Of a stretch of DNA of 64,000 bases, positions 15,871 through 29,500 are shown piece by piece. The DNA is from Anastatus disparis (lineage: Eukaryota > Arthropoda > Insecta > Hymenoptera > Eupelmidae). The notes under the pieces were generated by a model. It ran no database searches. It was not told the DNA's origin and saw only the letters and a list, made by a program, of their open reading frames with translations. Position numbers and translations under genes: made by a program. The stretch covers positions 5,456,001-5,520,000 of the forward strand of contig JAFFSR010000239.1 in NCBI GenBank assembly GCA_017163975.1, written 5' to 3'. The number at the start of each line of letters is the position of its first letter. Positions within the stretch are counted from its first letter, which is position 1.

Positions 15871-18800
15871 ACGATCTCAAAGAACTAGCATTTTCTTCCT
15901 ATACAAATCATCTAAGACTATCTACAAAAATTCTTAATGCATAATAGATAATTAAAAATAGAAATAAAAATTTTATTATCATTTTTCTAAAAGCTATCAT
16001 GGTTATTATTCATAAAAATTATTAAAATAACTTTCAAAGAACTTTTTCTCCTTGCGCTATTTTGTTAAAGTTTTGTGTAAGGTTTAAAAATTGTTTTTTT
16101 GTTCTTTTGGGTATGATTGTATTTTGCAAAGATAAAAAACTTTTAGCTTTTACTATCTTCACAACTGATGGTCACTAGTAGTTGACCGCCACTGCACTTT
16201 CACTTATTATTTCTTTATGAGATCCATAAATAATTTTAAAATTAATAAGAAGACATTAATTTTACATAAGAATCGGTAAAGTTGAGTTAAGAAATCAAGT
16301 ATTTAAAAAAAGAAAATAAAAAAAAAGGAATAAAATAGTTCCATTTTTACAAAGCTTTTTTGTTGTCGCGTAATGCATCTAAGCCCATATAAACAATACT
16401 TACTAGGCATTTGTTATACAACTGAAAGAACTACAAAAGGATAGAAGAAAAATAAATAACAGCAAAAAAAAAAGAGAGAAAATAAAGAAACAGAAAAAAA
16501 AATCGGCAAATGATGTGTCTCGGAGCAAGTATAAGAAGAGAGTAGAGTGGGCCATTATTGAGATTTGTACTCCTTTGCTGTCGTCTACAGGATATACTAT
16601 ATACCTAACCTTATATACAAAGAAAATCTTTCTCTTTTTTTTTCGTAAAATAGCAATGCTTTCTTTTTCCAGATTCTTTTTTTATTCTTCTTCATGAAAA
16701 TCCTCAAGAATAAGTAGTAGCCTATCCTTTGCAAAGATATTGGAAATTTGAGGATTTTTCTCCCGGTACGCCCTCGTTGAAAAAAAAATATATAAGAATT
16801 TCATATTATATCGTCGAGCGGCTAAAAATTTATATGCGGAGGTAGTAGCGGAGAATATTTTTTTTTTTCGAACAATACATTACAATTTAGAAGTATAATT
16901 TGATTTTTCCATTTATTTGTATGACAGACATACGATAGTCTTGGCCTTATGTTTCGAAAGTTTGGACTTCACGCGTGTTAGTGAGAATATATTTGAATGG
17001 TCAAAAGTGTCCGTTAGAATATCGTGAGATCAACAGTAACTGTGTGAAAAAAAGAGATTTTTATGTATTTTATATCACAATATTGGAAACATTTTATAGT
17101 TTAATTATTAATAAATTTCAAATAATGCAATATTTCAAAATATTGCAATATGTAAAAAAATAAATTATCATTTTCAGCTTTTTTTTCAAGCGAGCATTTA
17201 AAAAATGTCGCTGTAACGGTTAATTTGATATTCTCAAGGACGTGCAATCAATAAAATTTTGTATAATTTTAAATACATTTAACTATTTAGAGATAAAAAC
17301 AACTTTTTTACACTTATAATAATCACTTACTGTATAAATGTGCTTGAAAATTAATAATGATTATGCAAATTTAATTGACTAAGTTTTACAAAGAATTTCT
17401 TAAAGACTTTAATATTTAATAATTATATGCGATTTTCATAATTTTTTATTTAAAAATTAGTTAAGTGTTGGATCATAGATTTTTTAAACTTTCAATTGAA
17501 TTTTTTTTTGCTTAAGAAAAAATATAAAAAATGTTCTCCTTATTTTTAATCATAATTGCATCAAATGCCTTTCAAATAATTATAATATTATTTAAATTAT
17601 AAATTTATCCTCACGATCCTAACTTTAATCGTATTATTTTAAAATAAATTTTACAATGTAATTGTAAAAAAATTCGGATCAAGGCAATAATGAGCATGAA
17701 TCATTAATTGGTATGTTTGTAAAAATCTTAAAAATTTTTCCAATCTATTAGCAATTTATTATTATTGAACAATTTATGTAATCAGTGATTCTAAATACTG
17801 CATTTCTTGCAATAAGTATAAGCACGCAAATTTATAAAATTAGCCCTCCATCATATTCTTATTCACATCTCTATGAACAATGTAAACTTACATACGCATT
17901 ATTTTAAATTTACGAAAATTCATGATTTTCTATTTTGATATTTGCATTAATGTAGTTATAAAAAGTAATAAAATCATGAAAAATACTGTTTCAACAATAT
18001 GGGTCATGCGTATTGCAGTGAATATACATTTATATGATTCTCAAAGCATCGTAACAACATAACTAATAAATACAACGCTATTTAATTTGATAATTTTACA
18101 TTTTTTTAAGAAAGGATTTCTATGAACTATAAAAACGACTAACGGAACTGATAAATATCGCGAATTGATGATAGTTAAAACATTCATTAAATTGGACACA
18201 TTTCATGTTTTTATCAATCCAACAATCAATTTCTAATCCATCTCGTTAAGCCTCCTATTCATAAACTTCATTCATAATAAAGTCGTTAAATCTTCAAAAA
18301 AAAAGTATTTACTCGAGAACATGGGCATCAAAATTAAAGCGTATATGTATTCAAAGCAAAAAAAAATCTTCAACTACACGGCGCACCCATACTTTCGTTT
18401 AATCATTAAAAAGGATGAGTCGTTCTCATCATCTCCATAATTTCAAATGACAGACTAGTTGTCCTTGTAACGCAAAATCATAAAACGAGCTTATAATACA
18501 CTGTACACATATGCAAACGTTTATACATACACACACGTACACATGTTTACAATGCTTAATATACAAATGTCAAGTATTATAACAGTTCGTCCTATAATAC
18601 TAACGCCGGGGTTATATGTCTTTCCACTTTGGCTTTAACCATATAAACACACACCTGATTTATTTATAATCGCACACGTCACGCACGTGCGCCATGCTTT
18701 AAACATTATTGCGGCTTTTGTTTAATCCTTTATTCCCACAATTGCACGTGTGCCGAGAACTTTAATACGTAACAATTTGCTTATTCTATTTTTATAGTTT

Positions 18801-20031
18801 TTTTCATTTTTAAGCGTAATTTCAAATAAATTGTGTTATTAAATTAGGCTAGTGTTAACAATTTCAATGTTTTTTTAGATTTGATGTCTGAATTGCGTTC
18901 TTTTAGCGGACGTAAAATAAGTGTTATTACTTTTTAATTTACTAGTGTTTATTATACTCTTTAAATTTCAATTTAATTTTTATTTTAACTTAACTATATT
19001 ATACTGGCATCAAAGTCATTTTTTATAATACAGAAAAATTTCAAAAGATTATTTTTTATTTAAGTTTAATGAGGACATTCATAAGTTTAATTTTTTTTCG
19101 CGCCATTTCATTTACATATATTTTAAAGATAAAACGATTTTCATAAATTTTTCGAAAATAAGAGCTCGTTATATGGTGTTGAAAAGAAAGAATAAAAAAA
19201 GAGGATAGAGAAAGAGAGTACTTGGAAATTTTCGACTGATGAATTTTCATTAGAAACTAAAAAAAAACGTGTGCGATAAAGTTATTCACACGTGAAAGCC
19301 AAATTGTAATTTTATTTACCTTTATCTTTTATTTATCATTTTGAATTAAAATAAAAATATAAACTTTAACTATTAAATGCATTTTATTATTCATGTTATT
19401 CTAATTTATTAATATTCCTGAAAAAAGTTTAAAAGACACTTTTATTGTTTTGAGCAATACTGATTCTTTTTTATTATTTAAATAATATTATTACTTTATC
19501 AAATAAAAATTAATTTGATGGTTCAAGTTAATAAAAAAATATTACATATTCGTATTTTCATTTTAATAATATTTTTGGTGTATTTAAAATGACAAATTGA
19601 TTCTTTTTATATATCCAACGGATAACATTACTCTAATAAATTCTCTTTATTAACGGCATTCGACTTCCTACGTATATTACAAAAATAAAAAAGAACTCAA
19701 TTCACATAATTTTAAACTAAACATAAAAGATAATATTCTCTCGTTTCACGGCTCATCCTCGAAAAAAAAAAATCAAAATTCACGTCTACATTTGTGAAAA
19801 GCTTGACAAGTATTTTTTTCCTTCTTACTCTCTATCTTTCAAGTCTTTCCTCTTTTTTTTTGTTATAGTGTATATAAACTGTACGTGACTGAAAAAGTAA
19901 AAAAGTAAACGAAAAAAAAAAAGACATGCTCAAGACGTATATGGAACCGCGCCTTTAAGGAAACCTACTTAGCTGCCTTTAGAAAGGCAAGTGATTCCTT
20001 CCTCTCTTTGGTGCTACGGCGCAAAAAATAT

Positions 20032-20096
<65 letters not shown>

Positions 20097-23000
20097 AGCG
20101 CAATACTGTTCATTCAAGCAAAAAGAGAATAAAAAAAGGCGTTTTGTCTTGGTTTTCCTTTTTCTTTTCTTCTTACCTAAAACCTCTAAGAAACCTTTCT
20201 ACTCACCAGAATCGTCAAATGCAAATAGTTCATTCCTCTCGAACTGATTTTCTTTTTTTTTTGTTTCTCTTGCTTGATTTTATCGTTTACGGGAAAATTA
20301 CTAATACAAATGTGCATTTGCTTATGTTTGGGCTTTATGTAATCGTTGGATTGTGACGTAAGCGAATATATATTTTTGTCTTTTGCTTTTTCATAGATAT
20401 ATAAAATATTTTTAATGAGCAGAAGAATTACAGAGAAAATTTATGATTAATAAAACATTATCAGAGCTCCGCATACTTTTTGAACTATTAAATTTTTATT
20501 CTAATGCGGGAACAGTTACGATTTCGAACATGAAAAAATTTGTAGTTTATTAAATATTTATAGTTTTTTGAATTATAATAAATTTACATTTATTGCTCGA
20601 GGAATGAATAATTTGAATTTTTTTATCGTGTTTCCTAAGAGTAAGCGATATCGTATAAATTATTTAGAGAAGAAATATTACCAAAAATATTGGTTATCTC
20701 ATATTATTATTTATTTTTGGAATTTAGGCAAAAATTCTTTACGCGCACATTTGAAAATTTACTTTTTCAAATCTGTTTACGCAAACATGATTATCGATAG
20801 TGAAATTTATGTAACTAAATTGATAATAACAATTCTTCTATCATAGGACTGTACCTTAAAATTTTTATGTTCTTCGTATTAAAAATAATCATAGTGCATT
20901 ATTAGCTTTTTTTTATTAACACGCATTAACTTTTCACGAACGTTAATGTTTTTTCGTAATATTCTTAACAACTTTTTAAAATCCGATTAATCTCGTCATT
21001 AAATGGACTTCCCTATACATTATTTTTTATCCATCCGCTGTATTAAAAGAAGAAAAAGTAAATACCTATAATGTACTTTCCATTAATAGCGTAAATCTCA
21101 TTAAATTTATTCTATTAATTTAAACTCTCCTGTATAATCCCTGGTCTTTATTTTATACTAGGTGACAAAAAAGAAAGTATGAAAAAAAAAGAAATTAGCG
21201 CGAAGGCAAGCGTAGGAAGAATATTAAAATAAAAGTGTACGTTTAACAAAAAGAAAAAGTTTCATAATTTAGAAAATTTGCATCTTCTTACGCTGTACGT
21301 AAGCTGAAAGTGTTGCGAGTATGTATTTAGTTTAATAGAAGAACGCAGGACGCTTTACGCGCTTATAATAATACATCCCTGCGTATATCGAATCTTCTTT
21401 TCAACATAGTAAAGAAAAATTCAATAAATCATTTAAACGAGACCTTTATATGTGTCGTAAATGTCCTTAGTAGACACGACCACCCATAGTAGCGGTTCGT
21501 TTTAAAACGATAAAAATTTTCTCTCGTTCCTTTAAGCTTATATATATGTAAGTGAACACGCGTGTGGAGCACGGGGTTGGGTGTACAATAAAAATTAAAA
21601 AGCAAAGTAAGCTAAAGAGGAAAAAAAAGAAGAAAAAAGAAAGCACGAGAGATAAAGAGAGAAAGAGGAGCGGAGAGAGAGAGAGGAAGTTAACGATAAT
21701 TACTTGAGAGGTACGAGGAGAAAGAAAAAGAGAGAGAAGATCGTAGCAAATGAGCTTAGAACGATATATATTTTTTTTATATGCTTCTCACTATACGCAT
21801 ATAACTATTGCACGGGTACATATACCATACATCCTATCCCTTCCTCTAACATTAACATGGGGCTTAATAAATTTCATGTTAGCAACCGTCCTTTGGCCGC
21901 CCGATGCAGGCATTCTAGTATTACTGGATAATTTCTTTACCCGTTAATTCTTCTTCTTTTTTTTATTCATTTTCGATTTTTTTTTCTTCTTTTCTGTTTT
22001 ATGCACCTCCGAGGGCTCACGTGATTGTATATCGAGCACCTTGGGGCAAGGGAAACTGAGCATTAAATATGTATCATGTAATTGAAAATAGAAGAAAAGA
22101 AATTCTTTTTAATGGCTATTTATGGAAATCTCGAATAAGGCGGATTTATTATGGGATATTGGACAATTATTGTGTTGCTATTATAAAGGATCATAACATG
22201 TGGATTATTTTCACAGGAAACGGGATATAAAAATTTATTTATAATTTTCAAATTATATATGTCAATTCTAATTCAAATTATATATGTTGTATTGTATGTT
22301 ATTTAATTTAGATACAGTTGGAGATGGTGATAATTTCAATGAGATTAAAATTTTTAATCGTTTGTAGTGAGATCGATTTACAAAGAATGATAAATTTTGT
22401 TCTATTTATAAACAATGATAAGTTTTTTTCTCACATAAAGTTCGTAATTACAGAAACAGTCGAGAAAATAATGAAACACCCAAGGTTGTTTAGTAGTATT
22501 TAGCTGTACTATGTTTTTATAAAATCCACAAAGCATCCTATACTGTTAAAACGATCAGTGAATGATAAACAAAATTCGTCATTAGTTCACGTAATGAATA
22601 ATACATTCGAAACTAAATTTTGCTTTTTTAAAATTAAATAATTTGTCAAAATTTTTGTCTTATACAGCATGTAATTTACAATCTCACATCCTTGTAGAAA
22701 GATTTAAAAAACTCATTTCTCAAGTTGTTTTCTTCATTAAGTAAAACGTGATTATAATGAGTAAATTTTTCCACATATGATGTAATACTTTAAACGGCGT
22801 GTCAACAACGCTTTCGGTATCCTTTTCAAGTCTAAATGGCGATCATTAGACTTGAAAATAACAGCAAACTTGCTGTCGAAATGTCGAATGAAAAATTACA
22901 TCGCAGGTAGAATTAACTCGTTCTAATTATTTTTTACCTTATCAAAATTTTAAAAAATTTTTCATTATCATTAGTGCAGATGTGTACGATAATTTAAATT

Positions 23001-23485
23001 TATTTAAAATTATATTTTATAATTAAATACGTTAGGAAATAAAATCAAACTTTCATTATAAACGTATTAAGATTAAAGGCAGACTATACTCAGCCAAATG
23101 GATTCTCTGTATATTTCTGCATTTTCAATAATTAATAGAAATCATTTAGAAATATCGTTCTATTAACTTTAGCATCAATTTACATTGTTCTATGATTGAA
23201 ATTTCATTAAATGTATTTTTAGTATAAATCTTATCAACTATTTATTGAGTATAAAATTATACGCGAGTAAAGAATATTCAATTAGTAAAGAGCGATCGAT
23301 ACAGAATAATTTTTTTCTTATAATTCTCTTTTTTATAAAATTAATTTTTTCATTAAACTAAATTGCACTTGAACTCAAATTTTATTAAATGTATTTTTGG
23401 TTGAATTTTGATAAAATATTTTTTTAACAATATACTGAAAAATATAATTATAATTTTAAAATTTTTCTTTAATTTCTGATTTCAG
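15871..23485. other. No gene recognised
   Basis: AT-rich, including the (TA)n tract and an A/G-rich patch at 21600-21740. The CACGTG-containing words near 18683 are isolated. The end of this block could include the promoter and a non-coding first exon of the SDR-like gene, but neither can be placed. Confidence 0.55.
20039..20091. repeat. (TA)n microsatellite
   Basis: About 26 uninterrupted TA dinucleotides. Overlapping open frames here (Tyr-Ile repeats) are artefacts of the repeat. Confidence 0.95.
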
Positions 23486-23579
23486 GATTTGAATCAAACA
23501 AAGAAAATCACCTAATACTGGCTGATATAATCCTCAACGCTTAAATTCATCATACCAAGCAGTTGTAACGTTAAGCAAG

Positions 23580-26500
23580 ATGGACGTCGAAACAGGGGCC
23601 ATACTGGCCCTGCAGATCCTCGCCCTCTGCTCAATTGTCGCTGCTCTATTAGCTTATTTAATGCGCCAGTCTCGCAATGCTAATGAAGAATATGATATGC
23701 GCAGCAAGCGTCATGTACTTATAACCAGCTGTGACACGTGTATTGGTCTTCAACTTGCTCTTGCTTTATCCGAAGCTGGATATAAGGTAAAAAATAATGA
23801 AAAATAAAGAAACGAAGAAAGATGATGAAATTAATTGTTGTTTCAAAGATTTTTGTACAAGCTTTAAATTTTGTTGATTTTGAGGTCGTCAGTGGCTCAG
23901 TTGGCAAAGCGATGGATTTGTAATCTCGAGGTCCCAGGTTCAAATCTCGCTCTCGGCTGATTTATACAAGCACCGCTGTAAGTTACACGTGCTTTGTTCA
24001 CAAACACACTGATGATCACCGTCGCTAATTAGCATCGTAATGATAATATAAATGCTGTGACGTTAAATTAAAAAAAAATAAAATTTTTCTATCTCGACAT
24101 AACTAAAATATTTTTTTTTACGAGATAGAACTTGATGTGCGTATAATAGAAATGCAAAGACTTAAGTTTTATAAATAAAATTTTTTTTGTAGGTATGTTA
24201 AAAGTACTAAAATTAGTTTAATATTATTTCAATATAAATACAAAATAATACACGTAAAATGAGATATGAAATTTGGTTTTATCGAAATGCTCGCGCTGTA
24301 CTAGATTAAATAATTTTAAAGCTTAGATTAAATTTGATCTGATATTGTTACGTCAGATAAATCTTTCTTTTCTCACCGCCAAAAATGTTAATTATTTCAG
24401 AGTCACATGATCTTAAATATTACAAATCTGAGTCAAGTGGTCCAGAAACTCCAAAGCCTAACTTTTGAAAATAATGCTTTTTAATCATTGGACAATTTTA
24501 ATCGTCTCTTTTTCTCTCTTGTTCTTTTGTATCACACTTGATTCTGATACTTTTTGTTTTAATAAATCATTAATATTTATTGAATATTCATTTAAAAAAA
24601 TTATTAACAAACTTTTGCTGCTTTTTCAATTTTTCCTGATGTAATATCACTCTGCATTGTAAACCTCATCAATTCACAGCACGATAGTCAATGACGTTCA
24701 GAAATATTTTTAAATAATATTAAAAAATTTTTTTAAATATTTTAAAAATACCATTAAAAGAATACAAATAAATAAAAAATAATAATTAAAAAAAGATTAG
24801 AGCACGCAGTTATAATTTTCAAAGTTAACCATGTAAGCATCTTCTCTTTACAATGTACGGACAATATGACATAACATAGACAATGTACGGACTTGTTTGC
24901 ATTAAAGGTATAAACTTTTATGATATACCGGTCTAACGATGATGATTTTTTGCTGTATCTAGAATAACAATGAACACTATAAATTGAGAAAGGATAAACC
25001 GCCTAAGATCTTGCGAGAAAAAAATTTCTTAATTTCTTCTATTCCCTTTTTTAAACTTTCCATCTTTTTATTTTTCTTTATTAATAAAACGATGAATCTC
25101 CGGTCCAGTATAATATTTGAGATTACGCGGTAAAAGTCAGTAAAGTCAACGTTATTATCTTTGGTAAAGTGCATTAAAGGACCTTTTGCATAATTTCTAA
25201 TGCGTATCGCTGTACGGCTGTGTGTTGACTTTTTTTTCTTCTTCTTCGTGTGTAAACTAGCAAAATGCAACTAGCAACATTTTCAAGAGAGAAAGATACA
25301 GAAACAGAGAGAGAGAGAGAAAAAAGAGAGGGTTATAAAGCGTAAAAGAGGAGGAAAAAAAACGCGAGACTTTGAAAGAGTAATAACTACCCAAGCCTCG
25401 GAGAGAGAAATATGTTTTCTCGTACATTTTTCAAGTCGTAATGAAAAGTAATCATGATGCTTTTCGTATATATATACGCTATTCCTTCTTCTATACATGT
25501 ATACAGTATCGTTACTTTTAATAGGTACGATTTTTATTCCTTTGAAATAATATCCTATACAAGCTAATGCCTGTGTATGTGTATTGAAGGTAGAAAATAA
25601 AAAAACTAGCCATTCCTTTATGCTCTATATTTGTAACGTTCAGTTTGATTTCAGTGGTACGTTCTTCTTTTTTTTTCTTTTTTTTAAATATTTCTATGCA
25701 TTCTCATATGTGAATTATAACTGTGTCAGGGCGAATGGTTTTAATGTTTTAAAGAACTGAAAAACGTTGAGTTTTTTTGACGGATTCTTGAAATAGAACG
25801 CTATATTTAGATAGATTTTTAATTAACTTATTTTTCCTTTCAAATTCCAAATGAATTTTAAACAATTAAAGTTACTATTTTATAGTTTATATAGTATTGA
25901 AAATTTCAGTTTTTTAAAACCAAAATTTCAAGGTAATTAATTTATTGATTCTGATTTAAATGGACTGTTAATTTTAAATATTTATGAGCAGTTTTAGAGA
26001 TTAATTATAGTAACTAATTATCTTATTTTTTATAAAGTTTGTAAAGATGATTATTGATTTATAAGATATTTAAAAATTCAAAAGATTATCCCTTTGAAAA
26101 AGGCTAATGTGATTTAATGGATAAATGGATTCGAAAACAAGCTAGACTTTACTTTCAGTTGATAATTTCAAAAAAGGATAATCTTAAGATGATAATAACA
26201 TTAGCCAAGTTTTTCGTAATAATATAATTAAAGAAGACTTTGAAGCGAAAAAGTTAATGCATTTTTCGGTATTATGAAGGAAAAGTACAGAAAATTAGAT
26301 AAGTTTGGTTCCATTACATGGATTGGATTTAAAATATTTAAGTTTTGAACTTTAAATAACAAAATCCCCTTCTTTTTTAGGTCATTAATTACGATAATTA
26401 TTAACGCAAAAACAAAATTTTAATATAAAATTAAAAAAAAAAAAACAATAATTAATTGTTTACGGTTAAATTATTTAATATTGAAATTCTAAATTTTGAT

Positions 26501-29500
26501 TCTGTATTTTTTAATTCAACTTTCACGGTGAAAATAGTAAATAAACAAAATAGTCACGTACAAACGCGGATTGATTATATCGATTTCTCCGCACATCCTC
26601 CTTTTTGTTTAAAAAAAATTTTCTAGAGAGCGCGTTGTCCCATTGTATATTTAAAGATTTTACGTGCATACTATCGACTTTCACTTGAAATAGAATCCTT
26701 ACGTTATATTATAGTATATCAGAGTTTGTAAAGTTTTCGATATTATTGAGTTATTTAATAAATTTAGAAATTTATAAATATATTTCAATAAAAATTAAAA
26801 AATTGAAAAATTGAATGTAAAGACTTAATTTTAAAATAGGACATCATTTGTTTTATATTAAATTTAAGTTAACGCAAAAATGTGATAAGAAAATTTTCTG
26901 ATAAAAATCATTATACCGAAATGATAATCTCAAAAAATAGTGTCATCACGCCAAAACCTGGAAAACTATATACAAGATTTTTTTTTTTAATTTTATTTAA
27001 CGTCGCAGTATTTATGCTATCATTATACGATGCTAATTAACGACGGAGGTTCTCAATGTGTATGTGAACAAAGCATGTATATCGTATACAGTGATGCTTG
27101 TATCAATCGGCTGCCGAGAGCGGGATTCGAACTCGAGTCCTCGAGATTATGAATCCATCGCTCTACTTTTTTTTTTGTTTAAATTGTTTTTATTGAGATG
27201 AATATAGACGAGAGGTACTTTGTTACAAAAACACCAAGAAAAAACTGACTGAGTGAACGCGACTTATGAGTCATTTGCCAGAATAGGGCCGAGACTAAAT
27301 AAGATTTTTGGATTTGTTGTTCTAAAATACTTATATAAACACCAAATCTGAAATTTTTAACCTTTAAATTATGTTACATATATACAGTATAAGCCCATTT
27401 TTTTCTTTTAATACAAACATGTATTACTTTTTATTAACCGTTCCCCTTTAAGTTTTTTTGATAATCTACTTGAAATTATTTTTAGTTTTTTCAAAACTTT
27501 AATTTCTTTAATTTTTACTTATATTGTTTTAATCTTATATCTCCTATTGTTTTCAAAATAAAATTTTCCGATTTTTAGACCTATTCTCAACTCTTTTAAA
27601 ATTACCCAAAAGCCCACCTTTTGAATTTATAATTTTCTTTCCACTTCCTTTTATCTCTAATCCCCACCCCCACCCACCGCCCAACCCCCCCCCCCCCTAT
27701 ATTTTTTCTAACACCTCCCTTATTTAATTTTTTAACTTATTTTACACTCCATTACTTCACGCCACCTTTTTTCACTTTTTATACAATTTAAGATTTTTTA
27801 ATCTCCTCTTTGAAACCTTTATCTTACGTTTAACCTTACTTTTTTTTTCTTCATTATTTTTTACTCTATATTCTTTTGAACATTCTCCCCCCCCCCTCCT
27901 TCTTATTTATGCTTTTTCTTATAACTTTCACCCACCCTCTTTCCTACGTCTAACCTCTAGCCCCCAACTCCAACCATCTAAACGCATTAAAATTCGGTTT
28001 TATTCACTTGTTTGGTTCCATTCTTTTATGGCCTATTTGTTTATCAAATATATGATTATCTTCTTAAACCCCCACGCCCCCTTAGACCTTTTGAGTTATA
28101 ACACCCCAAGCACCGCTTTTCCCTCCATTGTTCCCGGATATTATTGACGATTTTACGACCAGCGGCACCGCGTCCCGTCGCTCCAATCCATCGCTCTACT
28201 GACTGAGCCACTGACGACCTCTTTTACTTTCGATAATTTATTTGGGAACGTGATAAAATATATTGCAGCAAAAACTATAGTTATTAATACAATAAAAAAA
28301 TGTTCCAATGGTATATTTATCAAATCACGGTAATTTTCATGAAAACATCTTTTTCATAGATCATTCTATAAATGGAAAAATTTTTTGTGTTAAAAGTGGA
28401 ATAGAGGTCTATATATACCTAAAATGATATACATTTTTTAGTGATCACAGATCTTAAGTCTAATACATACACGTTTATAATCGACGCTTATAAAGGTTTC
28501 TTTCGTCGTGCAATGCACCCAAATTATCAGGGTTGCACGAGCAAATTATCGGTGTACAATTTCATATAAAATTCATAATGCGTGTGTACGATTTTTAAAA
28601 TTTCGCAGCAGTGTATGACGAAAGAGCGTTCGTAAGTAGCGAAAATTAAGGTGTAAGGTTTACATTTTAAATCTATATGCTAAGGAAAGAAACATATTCT
28701 ATAACGCTACCATCACACTGAGATGATTTAACTAAAAAGTAATTGTTAAAAAATTTGTTAAATCTAACTAATGATTACTTCTTAATTACATTTCATCAGT
28801 CTAGAAGTAGTCTAATTTTATCAGATGATATACGAAATGCAAGTAATTACGATCAATCAGATAATTCCTATAAAAAAATTCAGCTCTATCGATTGTAAAA
28901 CAGTTACATTTCAACCCCATTTCTGTTTGCTCGTTGCACGTATGAAGAAATTTCACTTATATAAAAATCATTAATTGACTTTTGACATGTCTAAAGTTTT
29001 CTATATGTCTTACTTCATCATCAAATTCTCATTATTAAAAAAACTTTTTTCACAATAATGATAATGTAATTATTTTTTTCATTTAGGTATTTGCTGGACT
29101 ATTAGACCCAAATGGCAATTCTCATGCAACGAAAATTCTGCGCGCAATGGAATTACAACGTGTACGTGCTAAAGATCCAGAAACTGTTGAGGAATCATTA
29201 CCAGCAACTCAAGATACTCGTGTACCTGGTCAAATAGTGCCTGTTCAATTGGATTCAACACGCGAAGACAGCTTACGTGATTGTCTTGATGCTGTTAGGG
29301 CTAAGCTGCCTGCTGGAGAGGATGGTAAAAATAAATCTACAAGTATTTTTAATTTAAAAAACTTGAAATTTGGTAAACTCTTCAAATTAAAAAAAAACAA
29401 TTAGATTAGAGAAAAAATTTTTGGAATAAAAAAATCTTTGTATTAAAATAACTCTTTAAATTGCATGAAAGTAGTACTTTGAGTATAATAAACTGTTACT

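Larger units (their letters stand above)
26980..28221 (-). mobile_element. tRNA-derived SINE, copy 4, interrupted by a nested insertion
   Basis: The 3' body and box B occupy about 26980-27167 and the box A head resumes at 28201-28221. Together they make one complete minus-strand SINE. The interruption (27168-28184) is flanked by a 16-bp direct duplication of SINE sequence. Confidence 0.85.

Noticed and set aside
19991..20356. 121-aa frame with Tyr-Ile repeats
   Set aside because: Produced by the (TA)n microsatellite.
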